NCBI RefSeq assembly: GCF_002865605.1
Contig: NZ_CP025583.1
Coordinates: 2,274,501-2,338,500, forward strand
Length of the DNA stretch: 64,000 nucleotides
Reading direction: 5' to 3'
Source: Paracoccus jeotgali
GTDB taxonomy: Bacteria; Pseudomonadota; Alphaproteobacteria; Rhodobacterales; Rhodobacteraceae
The notes beneath the pieces were generated by a model. That model searched no databases. It saw nothing but the letters and a program-made list of their open reading frames with translations, and had not been told where the DNA came from. The stretch's first letter is position 1. Each line of letters opens with the position of its first letter. Made by a program: the position numbers and the translations under genes. This document shows positions 29,399 to 37,474 of the stretch, piece after piece.

Positions 29399-30198
29399 TG
29401 TCCGTCGTCATCGTCATTCCGGCGCGTTTCGCCTCGACCCGCTATCCGGGCAAGCCTCTGGCCATGCTGCGCGGCGCGGGCGGCGAAAGCCTCTCGCTGA
29501 TCGAGCGCAGTTGGCGCGCGGCCAAGTCAGTTGGTGGCATCGACCGGGTGATCGTCGCCACCGATGACGACCGCATCCGCGACGCCGCGACCGGCTTCGG
29601 GGCCGAGGTCGCGATGACCTCGACCAGCTGCCGCAACGGCACCGAGCGCTGCGCCGAGGCCGTCGCCAATCTGGGCCTCTCGCCCGAGATCGTGGTCAAC
29701 CTGCAGGGCGACGCCCCCCTGACCCCGTCCTGGTTCATCGAGGAACTGGTCGCCGGTCTGCGCGCCGATCCGCAGGCGGGGCTGGCGACGCCGGTGCTGC
29801 AATGCTCGGGCCGGATGCGCGCCGATCTGCTGGCGGACCGCGCCGCCGGGCGCGTGGGCGGGACGACCGTGGTCTTTGGGGCGCAGATGCAGGGGCTCTA
29901 TTTCACCAAAGAGGTCATCCCCTTTACCGGCCGCGACTATCCCGCCGATGCGCCGACCCCGGTCTTTCACCATGTCGGCGTCTATGCCTATCGGCCGCAG
30001 GCGCTGGCCGCCTATCCACACTGGCCCGAGGGCAGGTTGGAAACCCTCGAGGGGCTGGAACAGCTGCGCTTCCTTGAGAACGGCCACCGCATCCTCTGCG
30101 TCGAGGTCGAGGCCCGCGGCCGCCAGTTCTGGGAGCTGAACAACCCCGAGGACATCCCCCGTATCGAGGCCATGCTGGCCGAGATGGGCGAGGCGTGA
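29398..30198 (+). CDS. kdsB: 3-deoxy-manno-octulosonate cytidylyltransferase (CMP-Kdo synthase)
   Basis: Activates Kdo as CMP-Kdo for lipopolysaccharide or for the Kdo linker of ABC-exported capsules (KpsU role). The 266-residue product has [20 protein letters not shown] at the N-terminus, NLQGDAPL (the family's NxQGDEP, with Ala for Glu), and [13 protein letters not shown] and ENGHRI-type segments in the second half. It is joined to cysQ by one overlapping base. Its place beside an ABC-2 exporter and glycosyltransferases favours a capsule role, though it could be the only kdsB of the cell. Confidence 0.94.
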   Translation: MSVVIVIPARFASTRYPGKPLAMLRGAGGESLSLIERSWRAAKSVGGIDRVIVATDDDRIRDAATGFGAEVAMTSTSCRNGTERCAEAVANLGLSPEIVVNLQGDAPLTPSWFIEELVAGLRADPQAGLATPVLQCSGRMRADLLADRAAGRVGGTTVVFGAQMQGLYFTKEVIPFTGRDYPADAPTPVFHHVGVYAYRPQALAAYPHWPEGRLETLEGLEQLRFLENGHRILCVEVEARGRQFWELNNPEDIPRIEAMLAEMGEA

Positions 30199-30217
30199 GG
30201 GCGCAGGTTCTGCCCCC

Positions 30218-31297
30218 ATGACCCGCCCTGCCGATGCCGCGCGCCCCTTCATCACCGCCGCGCCGCCGCTGGATGCCGCAGCCGATCTGCCGGTCAGTGT
30301 CATCGTCGCCTCTCGCGGGCGGCCGGTGCATCTGCGCCGCTGCCTGACCAGCCTGACATGGCAGGACCACCCGGCGTTCGAGGTGATCCTTGTCTCCGAC
30401 ACCGAGGGGCTGGCCCAATGCCCCGACCTGCCGCTGAAGCGGATCGCCTGCGACACGCCCAATATCGGGCAGGCCCGCAATCTGGGGCTGGCGACGGCGG
30501 CGGGGCGGATCGTGGCCTTCATCGACGATGATGCGCTGGCCGAGCCGGGCTGGCTGTCGGCGCTGTGCAGCGGCTTCGCCGACCCGCGTTGCCTGTCGGC
30601 GGCGGGCTGGACGCGCGACCGGGACGGGTTTCGCTGGCAGGCGCGCTGCCAGATCATCGACGCGCGCGGCCTGCCCCGCGATCTGCCCGACCCGCCGGAC
30701 GCGCCCCGCCTGATGCGGGCGCAGCCGGGCGAGGCGATCAGCACGCTGGGCACCAACTGCGCCTTTCGCGCCGAAGCGCTGCGCCAGATCGGCGGCTTCG
30801 ATCCGGTCTTCAGCTATCATCTGGACGAATCGGACGTGAACCTGCGGCTGGCTGTGGCCTTTCCCGACGCGCTGACGGCGGTGGTGCCGCAGGCGCAGGT
30901 CATCCATGCCCGCGCCGGCAGCGCGCTGCGCAATGCGGCGGCGGTGCCGGTCGATCTGGGCGTGCAGGGCCGCTCGTCCGCCATCTTCGCGCGGCGGCAG
31001 GCTGGCGAAGTGCCGGCAGAGGCGATCCTGTCCCGCCACCGCCGCCAGCTTTTGCGGCACATGGCCGAGGGTCGGCTCGACCCGTTCCACCTGCCCCGCA
31101 TCCTGAAAACCTTGCGCGCGGGTCTCGACAGCGGCAGCGCGGACCCGCTGCCCCCGCCCCCTCGCCGCGCAGGGATCACCCGCCGCCCTTCCAGCCGATG
31201 CCGCGTCTGGCCCGGCCGGGGCCGGTTCTGGGCGGCTGGCACTGGCAGCGCCGCGCGCTGCGCCAGCAGGCGGCGCGGCTGGCTGCGGACGGGCTGA
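30218..31297 (+). CDS. Family 2 glycosyltransferase, C-terminus frameshifted
   Basis: A GT-A-fold glycosyltransferase: VSVIVASRGRPVHLRRCLTSL at 26-45, VSDTEG, NIGQARNLGLATAAG, the metal-binding DDD at 103-105, and ETxD/ED-type catalytic region in SYHLDESDVNLRLA. Homology is good to about residue 310. From there the frame reads low-complexity Arg/Pro/Ser sequence to a stop at 31297, while a convincing protein continues in the -1 frame to 31488. The break is in the C-rich run near 31149-31165 and is explained by one missing base. Whether the gene is broken in the cell or only in the assembly cannot be decided here. Confidence 0.82.
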   Translation: MTRPADAARPFITAAPPLDAAADLPVSVIVASRGRPVHLRRCLTSLTWQDHPAFEVILVSDTEGLAQCPDLPLKRIACDTPNIGQARNLGLATAAGRIVAFIDDDALAEPGWLSALCSGFADPRCLSAAGWTRDRDGFRWQARCQIIDARGLPRDLPDPPDAPRLMRAQPGEAISTLGTNCAFRAEALRQIGGFDPVFSYHLDESDVNLRLAVAFPDALTAVVPQAQVIHARAGSALRNAAAVPVDLGVQGRSSAIFARRQAGEVPAEAILSRHRRQLLRHMAEGRLDPFHLPRILKTLRAGLDSGSADPLPPPPRRAGITRRPSSRCRVWPGRGRFWAAGTGSAARCASRRRGWLRTG

Positions 31298-31488
31298 TCG
31301 CCACCCTGATCCTGCTGACGCCCAGCTTTCTGCCGCACAGACTGCGGCTGACCGAGGGCGGCTGGTTCGAACAGACCGGCGGCCTCTGGGGCCCCTCGTG
31401 CCCCGGCGACTCCTTGCCCGCCCGCTGGCGGCTGGCCGATCGGCTGCGGCGCGAGGCGCAGATGGCACAGTTGCGGCGCGGCGGCTGA
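31150..31488 (+). pseudogene. Out-of-frame C-terminal part of the preceding glycosyltransferase
   Basis: In the frame one base back from the GT2 gene the sequence reads PPPFQPMPRLARPGPVLGGW, then a helical, Leu/Arg-rich stretch and HRLRLTEGGWFEQTGGLWG, ending at a TGA at 31486-31488. This looks like the natural C-terminal domain of the same enzyme and not an independent gene; the only ATG that could start it separately is 31198. It is listed apart because no single frame covers the whole protein. Confidence 0.65.
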
Positions 31489-31578
31489 CACGCAGTTTCA
31501 AATGCTTGTGAATGGCCGCCGATACCGGATAAGAAGAAATCGGTGCGGGGGTGCTATACCTAGAAGGAAAATACCTGA

Positions 31579-32472
31579 ATGAGCCAGAAAGTTACGAAAG
31601 CCATCTTTCCGGTCGCCGGCCTTGGAACGCGTTTCCTTCCCGCCACCAAGTCGATCCCGAAAGAGATCATGACCCTGGTCGACCGCCCGCTGATCCAATA
31701 TGCCATCGACGAGGCGCGCTCGGCCGGGATCGAGGAATTCATCTTCGTGACCTCTCGCGGCAAGGGCGCGCTGGAAGACTATTTCGACCACGCGCATGAG
31801 CTGGAATCGAACCTCAAGCGCAATGGCAAGACCGAGCTGCTGGACCTGCTGCGCTCGACCAACATGGATTCGGGCGCCATCGCCTATGTCCGCCAGCACA
31901 AGGCGATGGGTCTGGGCCACGCGGTCTGGTGTGCGCGGCGACTGGTTTCCGATGCCGAGGCCGTGGCCGTGATCCTGACCGACGACGTCATCATGGGCGA
32001 ACCGCCCTGCCTGCAGCAGATGATCGAGGCCCATGCCGAGATCGGCGGCACCATGGTCGCCACGATGGAAGTGCCGCTGGAAAAGACCGCCGCCTACGGC
32101 GTGCTCGACGTGGCCGAGGATATGGGCGCCATCGTCCGCGCCCGTGGCCTGGTGGAAAAGCCCAAGGAGAACCCGCCCTCGAACCTGGCCGTGATCGGGC
32201 GCTATATCCTGGCGCCGACAGTGCTGAGCAACCTCAACAAGCTGCGGCAGGGTGCGGGGGGCGAGATCCAGCTGACCGACGCCATCGCCGACGAGATCAC
32301 CGAAGGGCGCGAGGTCTACGGCCTGCGCTTTCGCGGGCGACGCTATGATTGCGGCTCGAAGGCGGGCTTCCTGCAGGCGACGGTGGCCTTCGGGCTGCAG
32401 CGCGACGAGTTGCGCGACGAGTTCCTCGATTACCTGAATGACGTCGTCGCGACGCAGGCACCGGCGCGCTGA
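31579..32472 (+). CDS. galU: UTP-glucose-1-phosphate uridylyltransferase
   Basis: Makes UDP-glucose from UTP and glucose-1-phosphate. The 297-residue product has the nucleotide-binding AGLGTRFLPATKSIPKEIMTL at 14-34, the sugar-site region with RQHKAMGLGHAVWCA near 100, GVLDVAEDMG, VEKPKENPPSNLAVIGRYIL and DCGSKAGFLQA. An AGAAGGAAA ribosome site precedes the ATG. The 90-bp region before it is the most AT-rich of this locus and probably holds the promoter of the galU-to-sulfotransferase run. Its stop overlaps the galE start by one base. Confidence 0.96.
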   Translation: MSQKVTKAIFPVAGLGTRFLPATKSIPKEIMTLVDRPLIQYAIDEARSAGIEEFIFVTSRGKGALEDYFDHAHELESNLKRNGKTELLDLLRSTNMDSGAIAYVRQHKAMGLGHAVWCARRLVSDAEAVAVILTDDVIMGEPPCLQQMIEAHAEIGGTMVATMEVPLEKTAAYGVLDVAEDMGAIVRARGLVEKPKENPPSNLAVIGRYILAPTVLSNLNKLRQGAGGEIQLTDAIADEITEGREVYGLRFRGRRYDCGSKAGFLQATVAFGLQRDELRDEFLDYLNDVVATQAPAR

Positions 32473-33476
32473 TGTCGGGCGAAGCGGTCCTCGTCACCGG
32501 CGGCGCCGGCTATATCGGCTCTCACGCCTGCAAGGTGCTGGCGCAGGCGGGCTATGTGCCGGTCACCTATGACAGCCTGATCACCGGCTGGCGCGAGGCG
32601 GTCCGCTTCGGCCCGTTCGAGGAAGGCTGCCTGTCGGACCGGGCGCGGCTGGACGAGGTCTTTGCCAGCCACAAGCCCATCGCGGTGATGCATTTCGCGG
32701 CGCTGAGCCAGGTCGGCGAGGCGATGGCCGAGCCGGGCAAATACTGGCGCGGCAATGTGTGCGCCTCGCTGACCCTGATCGAGGCGACCATCGCCGCCGG
32801 GGTCCGCGATTTCGTCTTTTCCTCGACCTGCGCCACCTATGGCGATCAGGACGGCGTGCTGCTGGACGAGGATTGCGCGCAGAACCCGCTGAACGCCTAT
32901 GGCGCCAGCAAGCGCGCGATCGAGGATATGCTGGCCGATTTTGCCGCCTCGGACGGGCTGAACAGCGTGATCTTTCGCTATTTCAACGTCGCCGGCGCCG
33001 ACCCGGACGCGGAAGTGGGCGAGTTCCACCGCCCCGAGACGCATCTGATCCCGCTGATCCTCGACGCCATCGACGGCAAGCGCGACGCGCTGACCATCCA
33101 TGGCAGCGACTACCCGACGCCGGACGGCACCTGCGTCCGCGACTATGTCCATGTCATGGACCTGGTCGAGGCGCATCTGCAGGGGCTGAACTGGCTGCGC
33201 GCCGGTCACGGCCCGCGCGACGGCGGGTCCGAGCGCTTTTGTCTGGGCACCGGCAAGGGGTTTTCGGTGCGCGAGGTGGTCGCGGCGGCGGGTTCCGTCA
33301 CCAACCGGCCCGTGCCGATGCAAGAGGGGCCGCGCCGCGGCGGCGATGCCGTGCGGCTAGTCTCGGGCAGCGAAAAGGCCGGGCGCGTGCTGGGCTGGAC
33401 GCCGGCGCGCTCGACCATGCCGCAGATGATCCAGGATGCGTGGCGCTGGCACCAGACCGGCGGGTATGACGCCTGA
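32472..33476 (+). CDS. galE: UDP-glucose 4-epimerase
   Basis: NAD-dependent SDR enzyme that interconverts UDP-glucose and UDP-galactose, directly using the product of GalU encoded just before it. The 334-residue product has the Rossmann motif TGGAGYIGSH at 9-18, the catalytic YGASK Tyr/Lys pair near residue 142, FRYFNVAGAD and DGTCVRDYVHVMDL. The start overlaps galU by one base and the stop overlaps the next glycosyltransferase by 11 bp. Confidence 0.95.
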   Translation: MSGEAVLVTGGAGYIGSHACKVLAQAGYVPVTYDSLITGWREAVRFGPFEEGCLSDRARLDEVFASHKPIAVMHFAALSQVGEAMAEPGKYWRGNVCASLTLIEATIAAGVRDFVFSSTCATYGDQDGVLLDEDCAQNPLNAYGASKRAIEDMLADFAASDGLNSVIFRYFNVAGADPDAEVGEFHRPETHLIPLILDAIDGKRDALTIHGSDYPTPDGTCVRDYVHVMDLVEAHLQGLNWLRAGHGPRDGGSERFCLGTGKGFSVREVVAAAGSVTNRPVPMQEGPRRGGDAVRLVSGSEKAGRVLGWTPARSTMPQMIQDAWRWHQTGGYDA

Positions 33477-34782
33477 TCCCAAGGCTTTTCCGTCCGGGAT
33501 CGTACTGGACGTCTCGCGCCTCGTCTCGCGCATCGGCGGCGGCGCCCTGACCGGCATCGACCGGGTCGAGGCGGAATGGCTGGCCCATCTGACCGGTCCC
33601 GATGCCCCCTGTCCCGCGCTGCTGTTGTGCCGGATCACCGGCGCGCAGGCGCTGCTGCCCGCGACGACGGGTGCTGCGATCCTGCGATGGGCGGCGGGCG
33701 ACCTGTCCGATCTGCCCCGGCATCCCGGCTGGCGCGACCGGCTGGCGCGACGCGACGCGCCCCGCCACCGGTCGATGGCGGCGCTGCGCCGAACCGCGCT
33801 GAGCCTGCTGCCCCGGTCGGGCAAAGGCATCGCCCGCGCCATCGAGCGGCATTTGGGCTGCGACCGCAGCCGCGTCGCCTACCTAAACCTCGGGCACAGC
33901 AACCTGTCTGCGAGGTTGCTCGATCACCTCTCGGGCAGCCGCCGGATGGTGATGATCCACGACACCATCCCGCTCGATCACCCGGAGTTCACCCGCGCCG
34001 GCCAGTCCGACCGCTTTGCGGGTCGGCTGCGGGCGGCGCTGGGCGGGGCCGATCTGATCCTCGCCATCTCGGACGCCACCGCGCAGCGAATCCTGCATTG
34101 GCAGGCGCAGTTCAGAATCACGCACCGGCCCGAACTGCTCCGCATCCCCATCGGCACAAGGCTCGCCACGCCCGATCCCGCCGCGATTCCCGCCGATCTG
34201 CACCTGCCGCGCCCGTTCTTCATCGCGCTCGGCACCATCGAGCCGCGCAAGAATCACGCGCTGCTGCTCGATGTCTGGGACCGGCTGGCCGCCTGCCTGC
34301 CCGCCGACCGCTTGCCGCATCTGCTGATCATCGGCCGCCGCGGGTGGGAGAATCGTGCCGCCTTCGCCCGCCTCGATGCCCTCGGCCCGCAGGAGGCGGT
34401 GCTGGAACGCGCCGATCTGTCGGATGGCGCGGTGGCGGCGCTGCTCGACCGCTGCCACGGGCTGCTGATGCCTTCGCTGGCCGAAGGCTTCGGCCTGCCG
34501 CTGACCGAGGCCGCCGGGCGCGGGGTGCCGGTCATGGCGACGCCGCTGCCCTCGACCATCGAGATGCTGGGCGATTATGCGCAGTATCTTCCGCCCGACG
34601 ACGCCGACGCCTGGGCCACGCAGATCATCGCAAGCGCCGGCCAGACAGCGCAGAGATTTCCGCCGCTTGCGATCTGGTCGTGGGCTAGACATTTCGCTAG
34701 GGTCGCCGAGGCGCTTGGGGCGCATGACAGGGCGGCGGCCGATCCGGGCGGCCCAGCAGGCGGTGTCGATCAGTGGCGATAA
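33466..34782 (+). CDS. GT4-type (family 1) glycosyltransferase
   Basis: A 438-residue retaining-type GT-B glycosyltransferase. The C-terminal donor-binding domain is clear: FFIALGTIEPRKNHALLLDVW near residue 247, LLIIGRRGWEN, and the E-x7-E element in MPSLAEGFGLPLTEAAGRGVPV. The N-terminal acceptor domain starts with GIVLDVSRLVSRIGGGALTGIDRVE. ATG 33466 overlaps the end of galE; the 3' end overlaps the next gene by 10 bp. The sugar and linkage are unknown. Confidence 0.92.
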   Translation: MTPDPKAFPSGIVLDVSRLVSRIGGGALTGIDRVEAEWLAHLTGPDAPCPALLLCRITGAQALLPATTGAAILRWAAGDLSDLPRHPGWRDRLARRDAPRHRSMAALRRTALSLLPRSGKGIARAIERHLGCDRSRVAYLNLGHSNLSARLLDHLSGSRRMVMIHDTIPLDHPEFTRAGQSDRFAGRLRAALGGADLILAISDATAQRILHWQAQFRITHRPELLRIPIGTRLATPDPAAIPADLHLPRPFFIALGTIEPRKNHALLLDVWDRLAACLPADRLPHLLIIGRRGWENRAAFARLDALGPQEAVLERADLSDGAVAALLDRCHGLLMPSLAEGFGLPLTEAAGRGVPVMATPLPSTIEMLGDYAQYLPPDDADAWATQIIASAGQTAQRFPPLAIWSWARHFARVAEALGAHDRAAADPGGPAGGVDQWR

Positions 34783-35798
34783 GGATCAGGTCAAACTGGA
34801 ACGCGCTGCGGCTGCGGGCGATACGGCAGTGGTATCTGGGCCGCGCCCTGCGCCGCCGCAACCAAGTCCGGCCGGTCAAGCTGCGTATCAAGAAGATCCG
34901 TCCCGGCGACATCCTGTGCTTTGTCACGCAGCGCAACGAATACGCCCGCCTGCCCTATTTCCTTCAGCATTACCGCAAGCTGGGGATCAATCATTTCCTG
35001 TTTGTGGACAACGCCTCGGACGATGAAAGCGCGGCGTTTCTGAAGGCGCAGCCCGACGTGTCGCTGTGGCGGGCGACAGCCAGCTACAAGGCCGCGCGCT
35101 TCGGGATGGACTGGCTGAACTGGCTGCTGTTCCGCCACGGCAGCGGGCATTGGTGCCTGACCGTCGATCCCGACGAGTTGCTGGTCTATCCTCATTGGGA
35201 GACCCGGCCCCTGCAGGCCCTGACCGACTGGCTGGACGCGGGCGGCCAGAAATCCTTTCCGGCGATGCTGCTCGACATGTATCCGCGCGGCCGCATCGGT
35301 GACGAGCCCTATCGCGCCGGGCAGAACCCGCTGGACATCGCGCATTATTTCGACCCCGCGAACTACATGATCCACAAGAACGGCCAATACGGCAATTTGT
35401 GGATTCAGGGCGGTCCGCGCGCGCGCAGCTTCTTCGGGCGGACGCCCGAGCTGGCGCCGGCGCTCAACAAGGTGCCGCTGATCCGCTGGCAGCGGCGCTA
35501 TGCCTATATTTCCTCCACCCACATGGCGCTGCCGCGCGGGCTGAACCTCGTCTATGACGAAAACGGCGGCGAGCGGATCTCGGGCGCGCTGCTGCACACC
35601 AAGTTCCTGTCCACCTTCATCGAGAAATCCAGCGAAGAGATGGAGCGCGGCGAGCATTACGCCAACAGCCAGGAATACCGCGCCTATAGTGCCGGGCTGC
35701 AGGACAACATGACGCTCTTCAACGCCGAGTCCCGCAGCTATGAGGACTGGCAGCAATTGCAGGATCTGGGGCTGATCTCGCAAGGGAACTGGGCATGA
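34773..35798 (+). CDS. Family 2-like glycosyltransferase
   Basis: A 341-residue GT-A-type protein of the group whose N-terminus reads VTQRNEYARLPYFLQHYRKLG, followed by FVDNASDDES (nucleotide site) and the metal-binding DPDEL in CLTVDPDELLVYP near residue 130. The C-terminal half contains HTKFLSTFIEKSSEE. The start is GTG at 34773 inside the end of the GT4 gene, and its last four bases (ATGA) contain the next start, so translation is coupled on both sides. Product linkage is unknown. Confidence 0.9.
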   Translation: MAIRIRSNWNALRLRAIRQWYLGRALRRRNQVRPVKLRIKKIRPGDILCFVTQRNEYARLPYFLQHYRKLGINHFLFVDNASDDESAAFLKAQPDVSLWRATASYKAARFGMDWLNWLLFRHGSGHWCLTVDPDELLVYPHWETRPLQALTDWLDAGGQKSFPAMLLDMYPRGRIGDEPYRAGQNPLDIAHYFDPANYMIHKNGQYGNLWIQGGPRARSFFGRTPELAPALNKVPLIRWQRRYAYISSTHMALPRGLNLVYDENGGERISGALLHTKFLSTFIEKSSEEMERGEHYANSQEYRAYSAGLQDNMTLFNAESRSYEDWQQLQDLGLISQGNWA

Positions 35799-37474
35799 CC
35801 GCCCCGGTCCGGCTGGGCATCGCGTTCCTGTGTCACGACCACCTCGACGTGGCGGCGCAGATGGTGCGGCTGTGGCGGGACGGCGGCGCGGCGGTGGCGA
35901 TCCATGTCGACCGGCGCACGCCCCCCGATCAGGTGGCGGCGATGCAGGAGCGGCTGAGCGATCTGGACGACATCGTCTGGGCCAAGCGGCATCAATGCGA
36001 CTGGGGCATGTTCTCGATGGTCCGCGCCACGCAGGAAACCGCGCGCACGCTGCTGGACCAGTTCGACGACGTGACCCATGTTCTGGTCGCCTCGGGCGCC
36101 TGCCTGCCGCTGCGCCCGGTGGCCGAGCTGTGCGACTATCTGCGCCGCCACCCGCGCGTCGATTTCATCGAAAGCGTCAGCGCCCAGGAGGTCGGCTGGA
36201 CGGTCGGCGGGCTCAATCTCGAGCGGTTCCAGCAGTTCTTCCCGGTCTCGTGGCGCAAGAACCGGCGCATCTTCGACATGCTGGTCGATCTGCAGCGCCG
36301 CCTGCGGATCAAGCGCCGGATGCCCGAGGGCCTGGTGCCGCATCTCGGCTCGCAATGGTGGTGCCTGACCCGCGAGACGCTGACCGCGATCCTGACCGAT
36401 CCGCGCCGCGCCGCCTTCGAGCGTTTTTTCCGGTGGAGCTGGATTCCCGACGAAAGCTATTTCCAGACCCTCGTCCGGCGCCATTCGACGCGGATCGAAA
36501 GCCGCTCGCTGACGCTGTCCAAGTTCGACCACACCGGGCGGCCCTATAATTTCTACTGCGATCACGCCGAGTTGCTGGCCCTGTCGCGCTGCTTTGTGGC
36601 CCGCAAGATCTGGCCGGGCGCGCATGATCTGCATCAGGCATTTCCCCGCGATCTCGGCCCCGACCATGTCCGCGACGAACCCGACCCCAGCCGGGTCGAG
36701 CGGATGATCTCGCTGGCCGCCAACCGCCGCACCCTTGGTCGGCCGGGGCTGTACATGCAAAGCCGCTTTCCCGCCAAGGACCGCGAGAACGGCAAGACCG
36801 CCGCCCCCTATGCCGTGCTTCAGGGCTTTACCGACCTGTTCCCACGCTTCGAGGAATGGCTGCAAAGCCGCGTCGATGCCGAGGTGCACGGCCATCTTTT
36901 CTCGCCCGACGGTGTCGAGTTCGCCGGGGGCCGCCAGATCGGGCCGGGCGCCATCCCAGCCTATCCGGAGACGCGCGATTATGATCCGGCCGGCTTTCTG
37001 ACCAGCCTGATCCGCATCTCGGACCGCAAGCAGCTGTTCCAGTTCAGCCCGCGCGATCAGCAGGCGCTGAACTGGTTCATGGTCACCGACCCCAACGCCA
37101 CGCTGCGGATCATCACCGGGGCATGGGTGGTGCCGCTGATGCATTCGGGGATGCCCTTTGACGACATCCGCCACATCGCCGCCCGCCTGCAACAGACCGA
37201 GCTGGCGCAGCTCGACATCCTGCGCTCGGTCTGGGTCAAGGCCGATGTCCAGATCTGGGAGCTGGCCGATTTCGCCGCCCGCCCCGCCGCGCTGCTGCAG
37301 CGCGTGGTCCGCGACGTGACGCCGGGGGTCTGGCCGCTGTTCGATCAGCCCCCGGCGCTGCGGCCTCTGGACGGGCTGGGGCGGTTTCTGCAACAGCTTC
37401 GCAACGCCGGGCTGCAACCGCGGCTGATGGGCGATTTCCCGGCCACCCGATCCGAAAAGGAATGGCATGTCTGA
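35795..37474 (+). CDS. Beta-1,6-N-acetylglucosaminyltransferase-like (GT14) with long C-terminal domain
   Basis: The first ~290 residues match the core-2/I-branching enzyme family (GT14): IAFLCHDHLDVAAQMVRL, VAIHVDRRT, the DYLRRHPRVDFIES stretch and GSQWWCLTRETL with the WxWIPDESYFQTLV catalytic region. Residues ~300-559 form a separate domain that I recall as specific to Rhodobacterales polysaccharide loci (the DUF5928 type). It starts with ATG inside an ATGA overlap and its end overlaps the sulfotransferase gene by 8 bp. Role: probable branching or backbone transfer in a surface glycan. Confidence 0.88.
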   Translation: MTAPVRLGIAFLCHDHLDVAAQMVRLWRDGGAAVAIHVDRRTPPDQVAAMQERLSDLDDIVWAKRHQCDWGMFSMVRATQETARTLLDQFDDVTHVLVASGACLPLRPVAELCDYLRRHPRVDFIESVSAQEVGWTVGGLNLERFQQFFPVSWRKNRRIFDMLVDLQRRLRIKRRMPEGLVPHLGSQWWCLTRETLTAILTDPRRAAFERFFRWSWIPDESYFQTLVRRHSTRIESRSLTLSKFDHTGRPYNFYCDHAELLALSRCFVARKIWPGAHDLHQAFPRDLGPDHVRDEPDPSRVERMISLAANRRTLGRPGLYMQSRFPAKDRENGKTAAPYAVLQGFTDLFPRFEEWLQSRVDAEVHGHLFSPDGVEFAGGRQIGPGAIPAYPETRDYDPAGFLTSLIRISDRKQLFQFSPRDQQALNWFMVTDPNATLRIITGAWVVPLMHSGMPFDDIRHIAARLQQTELAQLDILRSVWVKADVQIWELADFAARPAALLQRVVRDVTPGVWPLFDQPPALRPLDGLGRFLQQLRNAGLQPRLMGDFPATRSEKEWHV

